DNA of 64,000 nt from assembly GCA_020832235.1 (NCBI GenBank), contig JAFIEZ010000006.1, positions 124,001 through 188,000 on the forward strand, written 5' to 3'. The position numbers and the translations under genes were made by a program. Every line of letters begins with the position of its first letter. Positions within the stretch are counted from its first letter, which is position 1. The stretch is from Bacteroidota bacterium. GTDB lineage: Bacteria > Bacteroidota > Rhodothermia > Balneolales > HLUCCA01. The notes beneath the pieces were generated by a model. That model searched no databases. It saw only the letters and a list, made by a program, of their open reading frames with translations, and was not told where the DNA came from. Of this stretch, positions 26,345 through 36,290 are shown in pieces.

Positions 26345-27064
26345 ATGGAAAATATGACACGGTCCGACAACCTGGTGATGCCGCCAAGGGTTGTCAAAGA
26401 TATGCCTCCCGACGATCAACCCCGGGAAAAACTGCTTCGCCATGGCGCGGAAGTACTCTCGAATGCAGAACTGTTGGCTATTTTGCTGCGAACAGGCACG
26501 AAACAAATGAATGTAATTGATACGGCTCGCTCGGTTTTGGACGTGAGTGGCGGATTACACAACCTGGCCAGAAAGGAGCATCGAGATTTATGTAGGGTGA
26601 GTGGCATTGGATCGGTGAAGGCGGTTACCATTTTGGCAGCCCTCGAACTGGGAAGGCGACTGCAAAGCGCCTCGCTCGATGAGAAGGTGTTTTTTCGATC
26701 TCCTGATGATGTATATGCCTATTTTGGTCCGAAAATGAGGGATTTACGCAAGGAGGTATTTATCATCGCATTTATGAATGCCGCAAAGCGTATGATTGGC
26801 TATGAACGCATGAGCATAGGCGGACAAACAGCTACCATAGTAGATCCATCTGAAGCGATGAGGCAAGCTATTTTGAATGATGCACACAGCGTGGTGTTGC
26901 TGCATAACCATCCTTCCGGAAATGCTGCGGCCTCGCAGGCCGACATCCAGCTTACCAAACGCCTTTACGATGCCGGGCGCATTTTAGGCGTTTATGTAGA
27001 AGACCATATTATCGTAGCGGGATATGAATATGTAAGTCTGCGCAGTAAAGGGTTGATTGGCTGA
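26345..27064 (+). CDS. radC: JAB-domain protein RadC
   Basis: Start placed at the ATG at 26345 (239 residues); the frame is open 16 codons further upstream but those residues are not typical. The N-terminal helix-hairpin-helix (ILLRTGTKQMNVIDTAR, VSGIGSVKAVTILAALELGRR) is followed by the JAB metalloprotease-like domain with the zinc motif LHNHPSGNAAASQAD and SDxxxT-like spacing. The family name comes from an old DNA-repair phenotype; the true role is unsettled. argS follows. Confidence 0.93.
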   Translation: MENMTRSDNLVMPPRVVKDMPPDDQPREKLLRHGAEVLSNAELLAILLRTGTKQMNVIDTARSVLDVSGGLHNLARKEHRDLCRVSGIGSVKAVTILAALELGRRLQSASLDEKVFFRSPDDVYAYFGPKMRDLRKEVFIIAFMNAAKRMIGYERMSIGGQTATIVDPSEAMRQAILNDAHSVVLLHNHPSGNAAASQADIQLTKRLYDAGRILGVYVEDHIIVAGYEYVSLRSKGLIG

Positions 27065-27071
27065 ACTTCCG

Positions 27072-27079
27072 TATATTTC
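27072..27079 (+). promoter_or_regulatory. -7-like element TATATTTC upstream of argS
   Basis: TATATTTC at 27072-27079, 8 bases after the radC stop and about 90 bases before argS. It fits the local -7 pattern except for the last base. Confidence 0.3.
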
Positions 27080-27168
27080 TCGGATAAATTGATTCAGAAA
27101 CGGCAACTCTTCCGGTTGAGATCAATCGCCTTTGTCGCCTTTCCGACCACGTACACCCGAGTTTTTAT

Positions 27169-28800
27169 ATGAACGATTACCTGAAACACATCATTAGCGA
27201 AGCATTACAACGCCTGTACCCCGATCTTGAACTGCCTGAGGTTGTTCTGGAAAAACCTCGGATTGCCGAGCATGGGGATCTGGCGACCAATGTGGCCATG
27301 ACCCTTGCGAAGCCCTTGCGTAAGCCTCCTCGTGCTATAGCCGAAGAACTGGTTAATACCTTGAATTATGATGCAGGTCAGTTGGAGGGGATTGAAATCG
27401 CCGGACCCGGGTTTATAAACTTCCGCTTTGCCCCCAATTGGCTCTATACGGCACTGAAAGGCGCATTAGAGCAGGGGGAAACATATGGAAAAGGGCGTCA
27501 GCTCGCCGGGAAACGTTATCAGGTTGAGTTTGTAAGTGCCAATCCTACCGGACCGTTAACCGTTGGACATGGCCGAAACGCGGTTTTGGGTGATACCGTT
27601 GCCCGCTTGTACGAGTGGGTTGGCGCCGATGTTGACAGAGAGTACTATTTCAACAATGCCGGTCGACAAATGCGCGTGTTGGGCAATAGTGTAGCGGTAC
27701 GATATCAGCAATTGCTTGGTCGCGAAGTCGACTTGCCGGAGGGGAGCTATGAGGGCGAGTATATTGTAGATATTGCTCGAACCCTGATTGAGGAACATAA
27801 AGATGCATTCATCGACCAGCCCGATCATCTCATTTTCAAGGAAACCGCAGAGCGGGTCATTTTTGATGACATTAGCAGAACCCTCGACCGGATGAACATC
27901 CGAATGAATACCTATTTCAACGAGAATGATCTCTACGAAAACGGGTCGATTGATGATGTGCTCAAGCGTCTCGATGAAAAAGGACTCACCTACAAAGAGG
28001 ACGGAGCTCTTTGGTTCAAAACGACTTCTTTCGGAAAAGAAAAAGATACCGTTCTGGTGAAAAGCTCCGGTGAGCCGACCTATCGCCTGCCCGATATCGC
28101 ATACCATGCCCATAAACTGGATCGAGGTTACGATGTGTGTGTGGATATTTTTGGAGCTGACCATATTGCCACTTACCCGGATGTATTGTCCGCCCTCGGT
28201 GTGCTGGGGTATGATCAAAACCGTGTAGATGTACTGGTATATCAGTTTGTGACCATCGTAATGGACGGTAAACCTTTTAAAATGAGTACCCGAAAGGCCA
28301 ATTTCGTAACACTTGACGAGCTGATGGACGAAGTTGGGTCGGATGTTACACGATTTTTCTTCCTGATGCGATCTCCGGGTACCCATCTTGAGTTTGATAT
28401 TGCTCAGGCTAAAGAGAGTGGTGAGAAGAATCCGGTGTTCTATCTGCAGTATGCGCATGCCCGAATTAAAAGCATTATGCGTAAAGTAGAAGAAACGATG
28501 CAATTCGATGGTGAGGTGGACTTGCCGTTACTTCAGCACGAAACAGAAATCAAGCTCATGAAAGACTTACTGGATTTTCCGCATTGGGTTATCAGTGCGG
28601 CAATGAGTAAGGAGCCACATCGACTCATTAATTACCTAAACGATGTAGCGGCCGGGTTTCATAAGTTTTATCACGATTGCCGCATTATGGGCGAGGAAGC
28701 TAAACTCGCACAGGCTCGGATAGCATTGCTGACCGGCGTTGCAACGGTTATGGCGAATGGACTCACAATTCTGGGTATAGATGCGCCCGACCGAATGTAA
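27169..28800 (+). CDS. argS: Arginyl-tRNA synthetase
   Basis: The 543-residue class I synthetase has the ArgS N-terminal add-1 domain (EKPRIAEHGDLATNVAM), SANPTGPLTVGHGRNAVLGD with the HIGH-type HGRN, a degenerate KMSKS region FKMSTRKANFVTLDEL, and the C-terminal DALR anticodon-binding domain (FYLQYAHARIKSIMRK). It charges tRNA-Arg. Length is normal. It is convergent with the secreted protease genes, 70 bases apart, without a clear terminator in the gap. Confidence 0.97.
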   Translation: MNDYLKHIISEALQRLYPDLELPEVVLEKPRIAEHGDLATNVAMTLAKPLRKPPRAIAEELVNTLNYDAGQLEGIEIAGPGFINFRFAPNWLYTALKGALEQGETYGKGRQLAGKRYQVEFVSANPTGPLTVGHGRNAVLGDTVARLYEWVGADVDREYYFNNAGRQMRVLGNSVAVRYQQLLGREVDLPEGSYEGEYIVDIARTLIEEHKDAFIDQPDHLIFKETAERVIFDDISRTLDRMNIRMNTYFNENDLYENGSIDDVLKRLDEKGLTYKEDGALWFKTTSFGKEKDTVLVKSSGEPTYRLPDIAYHAHKLDRGYDVCVDIFGADHIATYPDVLSALGVLGYDQNRVDVLVYQFVTIVMDGKPFKMSTRKANFVTLDELMDEVGSDVTRFFFLMRSPGTHLEFDIAQAKESGEKNPVFYLQYAHARIKSIMRKVEETMQFDGEVDLPLLQHETEIKLMKDLLDFPHWVISAAMSKEPHRLINYLNDVAAGFHKFYHDCRIMGEEAKLAQARIALLTGVATVMANGLTILGIDAPDRM

Positions 28801-28870
28801 CGTACTTATTTAAGCAACGGCATTATTTCATCAGGCCCTCAATGCAACGGCTACCTTGGATATAGCGTGT

Positions 28871-30676
28871 TTACTTTAGCAACAGCATTTTTCCGCTCTC
28901 GCGATTTCGTCCGGCTCGCAATATGTACACATAAACACCGCTCGCCAGGTTGTCCGGGGTAAAAGGGATGTCGTAAAACCCCCTGTTGAGCTCCTGATTG
29001 ACCAGTTCGGCCACCAGGCGGCCTGTTACATCATACACATTCAATGAAACAAAGGCGCTTTCAGGAAGCGCAAATGGTATGGTAGTGCCAGCGTTAAAAG
29101 GATTTGGATAATTTGGCGTAAGAGTCAACCGTTCGGGGAGCTCACGAGCCTCCAGCTTGTACGACATCTGCTGTATGCTATTCGTGGGATTGGCGAATAT
29201 AATTGCCAATGATGTGAGCTCTTGCCATTGCACATCGGTTGTTATTCGTATGGCCCCTGTGCCGGCAGAAGCCTGACTGGATTGCTGCCAGTACTGAAAC
29301 GATCCGTCCGGGAAGCGTCCTATGAGGGCAACTCCGGCTGCTGATCCGGTAAATTCAACGGTTACGGCCATTTCCCCCACGATATTGGATAGGTCGTCGA
29401 TAACCAGGTACTGTGCTGCGCGAGGGTTTGACGAAACGGCCAGTGCAATTAATGAATCCGGCACAGGCAATCTGAATATTCGGGAGGGCGTAGGGTAGAA
29501 TGCGGCTTCCTCAAAGCCGAATCCCGGCAGGGTTAAGTTCCCCGAAGCATAGTGCCAGGCATGATTCTCCGTAAAAAGATCATCAAAATTCAGGTTTCGT
29601 TCTGCCAGCACATCCCGCATAACGGCAGGCATATTTGCCGTTCGGGGCAACGTTGCAAGTTCTTCCCAAACCGACACCCAGAAGTCAATACCAACGGATT
29701 CAGCGAAATATAAACTCCAGGTAACATGATCGTAAGCCACAGGAGTACTGCCGTTGGGTCGACCAAAAATGGAGGTATTTCCTCGGATGTAGTTGTAGTA
29801 ATCGTTCACCTCATCGTACACAATTTCTTCCATCATGGTGGCATCCATTTCAAGCCAATCTAAGCTGATATTGAAATTTGCCCAGTACTCATTGTTATAC
29901 GCGAACTGAATGGCGTGCATCATTTCATGGGCGATGGTTACCTTCATGGCACCAATGGCATTGCCTTCGGGACTGTCGTTCGGAGGGAATCCCTGGAAGT
30001 TGTTGTGGATTACAATAAAGGTTGTGGTTGTGCCAACCGATTGGGTAAATCCATACGCATTAATATTCTGGAATCGCATCTCGTAAAAACTGCCGGGCAG
30101 AACGAAGTCGCGATAACCCAGGGTACCGACCAGGTATTCATAGCTCTCATCCGCAATTTCCCCCGCTCGCTCCACAAAATCGGGCACCCCCGAACTGTTG
30201 GTGTCATTCAGGGGAACGGCATTGTTCCCGGTCCGTGTGTACTGAAACCGAAATGTTCCGGATGGAGAAAAATGGTATTCAATGTTAGCAATGTGGTCGT
30301 CAACCAGGGAGCGCATCTGAGCCAACTCAAGCCGAAGCGCTTCGCGGTAATCAGACGGTGGTGCATTCTCGGCAGCAATGATGAATGGCGTGAGGCATTT
30401 AACGGGTTGTTCGGTTTGCTGCATGTGCTGCAGAAAAAGATGCATTTGCCGGGTAAGTGGGGCCGCGCTGGTGGTATCGAACTGCGCAAGTGGGTTGTCC
30501 TCACCAGCTGTTGTATCCAGAATGCCCTTCCCAAGCGTGGTAACCTGTACAGTAGGAATATCCAGCATGCCCTGTCCAGGCGTTGTATCTTGCCCACCCA
30601 GCACACCCCTATCTTGCCCAACAAGAGGGTTTTGCACAAGCAGGAGGAGAAAAGTAAAGGTTAAAAAACGACTCAC
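28871..30676 (-). CDS. Secreted metalloprotease (MXAN_6640-like) with type IX sorting tail
   Basis: The 601-residue protein has a signal peptide (FLTFTFLLLLVQNPLVGQ), a catalytic region with the zinc motif TIAHEMMHAIQF (HEMMH 250-254) and a preceding conserved NDTNSSGVPDFVE motif that may bind calcium, then a beta-rich region and a C-terminal sorting domain (LTPNYPNPFNAGTTIPFALP to the end) of the type IX system. It should be exported and attached or released at the cell surface. It begins with GTG inside the stop codon of the upstream paralogue (GTGA overlap), so both come from one message. The catalytic core is shared but the first has extra modules this one lacks. Confidence 0.85.
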   Translation of the reverse strand: MSRFLTFTFLLLLVQNPLVGQDRGVLGGQDTTPGQGMLDIPTVQVTTLGKGILDTTAGEDNPLAQFDTTSAAPLTRQMHLFLQHMQQTEQPVKCLTPFIIAAENAPPSDYREALRLELAQMRSLVDDHIANIEYHFSPSGTFRFQYTRTGNNAVPLNDTNSSGVPDFVERAGEIADESYEYLVGTLGYRDFVLPGSFYEMRFQNINAYGFTQSVGTTTTFIVIHNNFQGFPPNDSPEGNAIGAMKVTIAHEMMHAIQFAYNNEYWANFNISLDWLEMDATMMEEIVYDEVNDYYNYIRGNTSIFGRPNGSTPVAYDHVTWSLYFAESVGIDFWVSVWEELATLPRTANMPAVMRDVLAERNLNFDDLFTENHAWHYASGNLTLPGFGFEEAAFYPTPSRIFRLPVPDSLIALAVSSNPRAAQYLVIDDLSNIVGEMAVTVEFTGSAAGVALIGRFPDGSFQYWQQSSQASAGTGAIRITTDVQWQELTSLAIIFANPTNSIQQMSYKLEARELPERLTLTPNYPNPFNAGTTIPFALPESAFVSLNVYDVTGRLVAELVNQELNRGFYDIPFTPDNLASGVYVYILRAGRNRESGKMLLLK

Positions 30677-33168
30677 TTAATCAGCGTAATTTTCTGCGTT
30701 AGCGTAACAGCACCGGACCCATCCAGATATTGCCCATCCAGTCGTATAAGGTAAACGCCGGAGGAAAGCCTGCCTGCATCAAACCGAACCTGATGTAAAC
30801 CGGCAGAAACATCAGATGCATGCAAGGTCTCGATTTTCCTGCCGAGCTGGTCAAAAACGGTGATTTCAACAAAGGCCGGCCGGTCCGACCGAAAGGGAAT
30901 TGTAGCCAAGGGATTGAACGGGTTCGGATAAACCGACATCAGCTCAATAGCTGCAGGAATTTCTACCAAATATGGTACACTAACTCCTTCTTTTGGCTGA
31001 GCCCGCGCACTGACTTCGGGCACGCCCTCAATTACCGTTCGCTCATCAAGATGAACAGCGTTGAAAGCAATAGTTACGGTAGTGTCTTGAAGCGGACTAA
31101 ATACCAGTTCAAGAATGGTATTCTTTATTGAGTAATCACTTGCTAACCCTCCTATCCGAGCCCCGGTGGCGGTTTCAAAGAACAGAGTGGCCTGAAATTC
31201 GTCCTCAATTGAAGGGATAGCTACGCGTTCGAGTTTAACAAGGCTCGAGTCATACAAAATTTCCGTAAAAATTGATGAGTAGGTATCACGTTGTTGCAAG
31301 TCTAGATAAACCCAGAGGCTATCATTATCTGGCGATGCAGATAGCTCAATGCGAGTTGAAATTTCAGAACTGACGGAGATGTCCAGCAACGATGATGTCT
31401 GGTTGGGAGGCATGGCATTTTTTGGGCTTACCGAATGCATCATACTCGCTGCAGGGAACCATCCTCTTCCATCCGGATCAGCCGGAAATGTAGTATTACT
31501 CCCAGATCGTATATGTCGTTTTATGAGTGCTGCATCGTACAATGTGGTAGTTCCGTTTCCGCTAACGTCACTAATTTTTCGGTCTACCAGCGAGTTGTTA
31601 GGTTGAATGGAAGGTCCTGGAGTCTGCAAAACACGCATCATGATTTCATCCATATCAGCGCTATTTGTTCTTCCATCCCGATTCATATCGCCGTAGGGCA
31701 TGATACTTCGGTTTTCGCTGGCCATGCCGGCCAGAAATTGTGTAGTAGATCCGGTACTACCACCGGTATTAACTAAAATAAGACCGAGGTTGTCCAGCGT
31801 TTCCCAGTCCCAATCGGTGTGAACGGCTTCGAAAGTGGGGTGATCTGTACTGTTCAGCAGGGTGGATTGCACAGACGCATCTGAGCCGAAACCCAGCGCA
31901 GCAAGCGATTGATTGGAGCTCGCCCGCAGAATGCCCATTGCAGCAGAGCCTTCAGGTACTTCGGGGGCTGATACTTCATAAAATCGGGCTGAGTAGGCAC
32001 GCATAGTAGGCATGGGAGATACGTAGGGCAACGCACTGGCCGACTGTGACAAGGTTACATTCGGGTATAATGCGCGGTCTTGAAAACCAAACCCCGGGCG
32101 GGATCGCGTACCCGCTGCCATGTGCCATTTCATGTTGTTGGCAAATTCCGTTGCGAAGTCATATCCACGTGCTGAGAGCACGCGTTGCATCGCGGTAAAC
32201 ATATTCAACAAAGGTGATCTGTAAATTTCATCCCAGACGTCAACCCAAAACGCTGGACCGAACCGCTCCACATAGTAGAGTCCGAACGTGGCCTGCTCGT
32301 AGGAGCCGGGGATACCGTTATGGGCGCCTCGAAAAACCGAACCGGAGGAGCTCAAGTAGTTTATGTAGTCTTTAACCGTTGGAAAAACAATTTCTTCGGT
32401 CATGGTTGCATCCAGTTCTACCCAGTTAATAGTACCCGCATTCCCCCTCCATTGGTTGGTGGCATATTGAATGGCGTGCTTCATTTCATGGGCAATGGTA
32501 ACCTTTAATGAACCCAGCTGCTGACTATCGGGATCTTGATTTGGGGGAAAGCCGTTAAAGTTATGGTGCACCTCAATATGCGTAGTGCTGATACTGTTAC
32601 CATTCTCGCTTATCGTAATGGTACGCGTAAGACCGTAAAAGGGGAAGTTTCTAAAAAATATATCGTAGGGTCGGTCCTCAATCAGAAAATCAACAAAACC
32701 AAGTTCTAGCACGAGGTAGTTATAACTCGAATCTGCGTAAATGGCAGCAAATTCCACATAGTCGGGAACCCCACTTTCGTTGGTATCATCAAGTGGTACA
32801 GCATGTGTACCGGTAATGTCGTAATGAAGCACAAATCTTCCTGACGGACTCATGTATTGAGCCTGTGCAATTTCTGGCGCAGCTTTCATGAATTCCTGAA
32901 GCTGAGGATGCATTTTTTGCGTCGATGTTTTACCCTGCTCCACTTCTATGAGCAGTGGCGTAAGGCAACGCAAAATGGTTGGATGTCCGTCATGAGTAGA
33001 CAGGTTATGAAAGTCTACTTCCGATAACAACACAGGGAACTGCTGCTGAGCAGACTGTGCCTGTGCACCTGATGGCAATAGTGTAGGAAGCAGTATCAGC
33101 ACCAAAGAGCAGAAAAAAGTACCAATAAAGCGTTTTTGAATTGAATCGCGCTTGCGCCCGGCCACCAT
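30673..33168 (-). CDS. Secreted metalloprotease with dockerin, cohesin-like and type IX sorting modules
   Basis: I place the start at the ATG at 33168 (831 residues), because a signal peptide (RFIGTFFCSLVLILL, cleavage near SGAQAQ) follows directly; the frame is open 82 codons further to 33414. Modules: metalloprotease with LDDTNESGVPDYVE and HEMKH (227-231); a dockerin-like pair of calcium loops (GDMNRDGRTNSADMDEIM and SDVSGNGTTTLYDAALIKRH, about 493-556); a cohesin-like domain (about 595-720, with FTEILYDSSLVKLERVAI); and the C-terminal NPFNPLATIPF sorting domain. A dockerin plus a cohesin fold in one secreted protease suggests assembly with other surface proteins. It is the upstream partner of the shorter paralogue. 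Confidence 0.82.
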   Translation of the reverse strand: MVAGRKRDSIQKRFIGTFFCSLVLILLPTLLPSGAQAQSAQQQFPVLLSEVDFHNLSTHDGHPTILRCLTPLLIEVEQGKTSTQKMHPQLQEFMKAAPEIAQAQYMSPSGRFVLHYDITGTHAVPLDDTNESGVPDYVEFAAIYADSSYNYLVLELGFVDFLIEDRPYDIFFRNFPFYGLTRTITISENGNSISTTHIEVHHNFNGFPPNQDPDSQQLGSLKVTIAHEMKHAIQYATNQWRGNAGTINWVELDATMTEEIVFPTVKDYINYLSSSGSVFRGAHNGIPGSYEQATFGLYYVERFGPAFWVDVWDEIYRSPLLNMFTAMQRVLSARGYDFATEFANNMKWHMAAGTRSRPGFGFQDRALYPNVTLSQSASALPYVSPMPTMRAYSARFYEVSAPEVPEGSAAMGILRASSNQSLAALGFGSDASVQSTLLNSTDHPTFEAVHTDWDWETLDNLGLILVNTGGSTGSTTQFLAGMASENRSIMPYGDMNRDGRTNSADMDEIMMRVLQTPGPSIQPNNSLVDRKISDVSGNGTTTLYDAALIKRHIRSGSNTTFPADPDGRGWFPAASMMHSVSPKNAMPPNQTSSLLDISVSSEISTRIELSASPDNDSLWVYLDLQQRDTYSSIFTEILYDSSLVKLERVAIPSIEDEFQATLFFETATGARIGGLASDYSIKNTILELVFSPLQDTTVTIAFNAVHLDERTVIEGVPEVSARAQPKEGVSVPYLVEIPAAIELMSVYPNPFNPLATIPFRSDRPAFVEITVFDQLGRKIETLHASDVSAGLHQVRFDAGRLSSGVYLIRLDGQYLDGSGAVTLTQKITLIK

Positions 33169-33650
33169 ATTCACCACTAAGAACATCCACTGATCAAAAA
33201 ATGATGTCAAAATCAGCTTCATTGAATTTTTATATCCCGTAACAGGGAGCTTTGGCAGTGCAGAATCTGGAAGGTCTGACTGAAGTTTGTTTCTCTTCAT
33301 GCCTATAGACGATACAAAATCCCGTACCCCTGCCCCGCAGCCTCTTCGAAAGATCGCCTTTTGTCGGGTTATCGACGGTTTGTATGATTCATGTTCAGAC
33401 AAAGCAATATCCATTTGATTAAAAATAACCGTATTTTTGCAACTTCTTATAAATCATCGTTTAAAAACACATGTTGACGATAAATCAAGGCCACTGCAGG
33501 CACATTTCATGAACGGCAATTATCGGAAAACAGAGGGTACCTGATAAGGTTTAGTCTCGTTTGTTCACCTACGATTTAAGCCAGATCAATACTACACTTC
33601 AAAAGCCAGTGAAATGCTAATCCACTGCGCAGGAACGACATTCAGGATTT

Positions 33651-34628
33651 ATGTACAGCGTAATTTTATATTATAATTTTAAACCCATCGCCGATGTTCA
33701 GTCTTTCATAGCCGACCATCGTACGGTGTGTAAAGAGCTTGAACTCAAAGGACGCATTTACGTTTCCGATGAAGGTATAAACGGAACACTTGCCGGAAAA
33801 AGTACCGACGTTGAGTCATATAAGATCTATCTGCGCGGAAAACCCGGATTTTCGGATACCGCATTCAAGCAAGACGACAGCGATCATATTCCCTTTGCCA
33901 AGATGATCGTGAAGAAGCGTCCTGAAATCGTATCGCTTAAGGCCGATGAATTCATCGAGCCCGGTACGGAGGGTGTTGTGTACCTGGAACCTTCTGAGTG
34001 GAGAAGGGTTATGGAATCAGGTGAAGATTACGTAATGATTGACGTCCGCAATGATTATGAATCGAAAATTGGTCATTTCGAAGGGGCCTTGCTTCCCGAC
34101 GTGAAGAATTTTTATGATTTTCCAAAATGGCTGGACGAAGCCGACATCGACAAGGATAAAAAAGTACTGATGTATTGCACCGGCGGTATTCGATGCGAGA
34201 AGTTTTCGGTGTACATGAGAAAACAGGGTTACAAAGATGTGAATCAGCTTCATGGTGGCATTATTAACTATGGAAAGCTGGAGGGAGGCGTTCACTTCAA
34301 AGGCAAATGCTTCGTATTCGACGACCGTCTTGTAGTGCCAGTAAACCCTGATGACGAAGAACCTATTTCGAACTGTGAAATTACGGGTGTACCCTGCGAT
34401 ACGTATATCAACTGCGCGAATATGGAGTGTAATAAGCTCTTTATCTGTTCGGAAGAGGGTGCTGTTCAGATGGAAGGGTGTTGCAGTGAAAGCTGTAAAA
34501 ACAGCGAGAAGCGCAGGCCTTTTAACCCCGAAAATGCGTATGCCCCGTTTCGGAAATGGTATCATTATTTTGGTCCTGAGTTTAAGGATCGTCAGCGCGC
34601 GCGTGCAGCCTCACCGAGCAAAGGATGA
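33651..34628 (+). CDS. trhO: tRNA uridine(34) hydroxylase TrhO (rhodanese family)
   Basis: The 325-residue protein has the YceA/TrhO layout: N-terminal acylphosphatase-like domain (YVSDEGINGTLAG), a rhodanese domain with catalytic Cys in MYCTGGIRCEK, and a Cys-rich C-terminal zinc region (CANMECNKLFICSEE, GCCSESCKNS). TrhO makes 5-hydroxyuridine at position 34 of several tRNAs using oxygen. The last four bases overlap the start of the pseudouridine synthase gene, so two RNA-modification enzymes are coupled. Confidence 0.94.
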   Translation: MYSVILYYNFKPIADVQSFIADHRTVCKELELKGRIYVSDEGINGTLAGKSTDVESYKIYLRGKPGFSDTAFKQDDSDHIPFAKMIVKKRPEIVSLKADEFIEPGTEGVVYLEPSEWRRVMESGEDYVMIDVRNDYESKIGHFEGALLPDVKNFYDFPKWLDEADIDKDKKVLMYCTGGIRCEKFSVYMRKQGYKDVNQLHGGIINYGKLEGGVHFKGKCFVFDDRLVVPVNPDDEEPISNCEITGVPCDTYINCANMECNKLFICSEEGAVQMEGCCSESCKNSEKRRPFNPENAYAPFRKWYHYFGPEFKDRQRARAASPSKG

Positions 34629-35710
34629 TGCTGCCCGATTGGCTGCATATACCAGCGGAGGCCTACACCCAGGCGGATCTTCACAGGCATCTTCGCTTTC
34701 CACATCAATCGGAGTCGGGGTTATGTTGTCCGGTGCGTATTGTGGCCCCGTACGATTACACGCATACCTTTCGTGTTAAGCCTTCCGAAGCCGATATGCG
34801 CCTAATAGAGTTGTTGCGGTATCGGTTTCCATTCCGAAATCAAACAGCATGGGAGCAAAAAATCCAGGATGCATACGTACTTCTGAATGATGCGGCGGTT
34901 GAGCCGGACCAAATCCTGCGCCAAAACGACCGAATATCGCACCGGAATATCGCGGTAAAAGAACCCTCCATTCCCGACGACATCCGCATTTTATACGAAA
35001 ACAAGCACATTTTACTGGTAGATAAACCGGCCCCGGTTCCGGTCCACCCTGGCGGTCGCTACAATAAAAACACCGTTATTTCGGTGCTTGATGCGATGGG
35101 CTATCCGAATCTGCGGGTAGTACACCGACTTGATGCGGTTACGGCCGGTCTTCTATTACTTGCAAAGTCTGCGGATGCAGCTAACCAATTGAAAGACATA
35201 TTTATAAATGGATCTGTTTATAAATACTATGAAGCAATTGTTCACGGAGTACCCGATAAGGATGAGGTTACTATACGGGCCGCAATCAAGCGAAAGCATG
35301 GAATTCAGTTTATGTGTTCGGAGGATGCCGACAGTAAGCCCGCTCTTACCCATTTCAAGGTATTGGAACGGGGAGAAAACTGGACTCGGGTAGGCTGCGA
35401 ACCCGTTACCGGCCGAACCCACCAGATTAGGCTTCATCTACAGCAATGGGGATATCCGATTTGGGACGATCCGTTGTATGGTCCAGCTGCGGAACGTGAT
35501 CTGACACGACCAGATGCCAAATCGGAAAAATGGCTAAGGGATGTAGGCCTCGATGCAGGAGATCAGCTTCTTACAGAAGCCCCTGATTTCGTGGATGAGA
35601 CGAGACCAACTTCTTTGGCTTCAGGAGGAGTAATTCCCGCGATGCAGAAACGAGCGATAAGCCTGGTAAATATGCAGATTGCGTTTAATCGACTAAGAAA
35701 CTCGCCCTAA
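34625..35710 (+). CDS. RluA-family pseudouridine synthase
   Basis: The 361-residue protein carries an S4-like segment (residues about 55-110), the catalytic HRLDAVTAGLLLLAK with the conserved Asp, and the GRTHQIRLHLQQWGYPIWDDPLYG motif of the RluA family. The target, 23S rRNA or tRNA, cannot be told. It starts in the trhO stop codon (ATGA). Its 3' end overlaps the convergent lipoprotein gene by 26 bases. Confidence 0.92.
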   Translation: MMLPDWLHIPAEAYTQADLHRHLRFPHQSESGLCCPVRIVAPYDYTHTFRVKPSEADMRLIELLRYRFPFRNQTAWEQKIQDAYVLLNDAAVEPDQILRQNDRISHRNIAVKEPSIPDDIRILYENKHILLVDKPAPVPVHPGGRYNKNTVISVLDAMGYPNLRVVHRLDAVTAGLLLLAKSADAANQLKDIFINGSVYKYYEAIVHGVPDKDEVTIRAAIKRKHGIQFMCSEDADSKPALTHFKVLERGENWTRVGCEPVTGRTHQIRLHLQQWGYPIWDDPLYGPAAERDLTRPDAKSEKWLRDVGLDAGDQLLTEAPDFVDETRPTSLASGGVIPAMQKRAISLVNMQIAFNRLRNSP

Positions 35711-36290
35711 GGTCGCTCCAGGAGAAGCTCTGTCCAGCGCCAACATCCGACCAGCGCACGATGCTCCACAAACCGTCTTCGCCCGACTCCAGAACCAGTA
35801 CAAATCGTCCTGTTATACTCGTTGGCACCCCTACATTGGCCCGATTGTGAATGAGCGTGAGGGAATAATCGGCCACAATCTGCTGCTCACTCACGGAAAT
35901 CGATTCACTGCTGATGTTACTCAGCCGTAATTGGTGGCCTGTGGTATTTTCCGCAGCTGCACGGAGGTTGTTAAAATACAACTGTTCTTCATCCCTGCTC
36001 CAGCGTGCCCACAACTCGGGATTAGACTCCAAAGCCGGCAGGGAAGGATTGTACTCAAACAAATCGGGATGGAGGTTTCGCAGGTAGTTCTGGGTATTAA
36101 GGTTCTCGATGGCATTTACGAGATTATCGAGTACCACATCGGCACGATCGGGCTGCATAAACACGCCGGTTACGGCTCCGTCGGGAGGCTCCGCCGAACG
36201 GGTTTCAAACAAAGAACATCCTCCAGCTATCAAAAGCAATACCAAAGCATACGGCATTAGCGTGGTGCTATATTTTAAAAAGCAGGTCAC
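35685..36290 (-). CDS. Lipoprotein of unknown function, possible NTF2-like fold
   Basis: The 201-residue product starts with GTG and has a lipoprotein signal ending LLLIAGGC (Cys25). The mature part begins with a helical segment (VVLDNLVNAIENLNTQNYLRNLHPD) followed by beta strands, the arrangement seen in NTF2-like/SnoaL folds (YFNNLRAAAEN, RFVLVLESGEDGLWSIVRWSD). It overlaps the alpha/beta hydrolase stop by 4 bases, suggesting a shared message, and the convergent RluA gene by 26 bases. No catalytic residues can be named. Confidence 0.78.
   Translation of the reverse strand: MTCFLKYSTTLMPYALVLLLIAGGCSLFETRSAEPPDGAVTGVFMQPDRADVVLDNLVNAIENLNTQNYLRNLHPDLFEYNPSLPALESNPELWARWSRDEEQLYFNNLRAAAENTTGHQLRLSNISSESISVSEQQIVADYSLTLIHNRANVGVPTSITGRFVLVLESGEDGLWSIVRWSDVGAGQSFSWSDLRASFLVD

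Noticed and set aside
27556-28503. 315-codon minus-strand frame opposite argS
   Set aside because: Antisense shadow; argS motifs prove the plus-strand gene.
29915-30664. 249-codon plus-strand frame opposite the second secreted protease
   Set aside because: Antisense shadow of a gene with clear domains; no protein-like features of its own.
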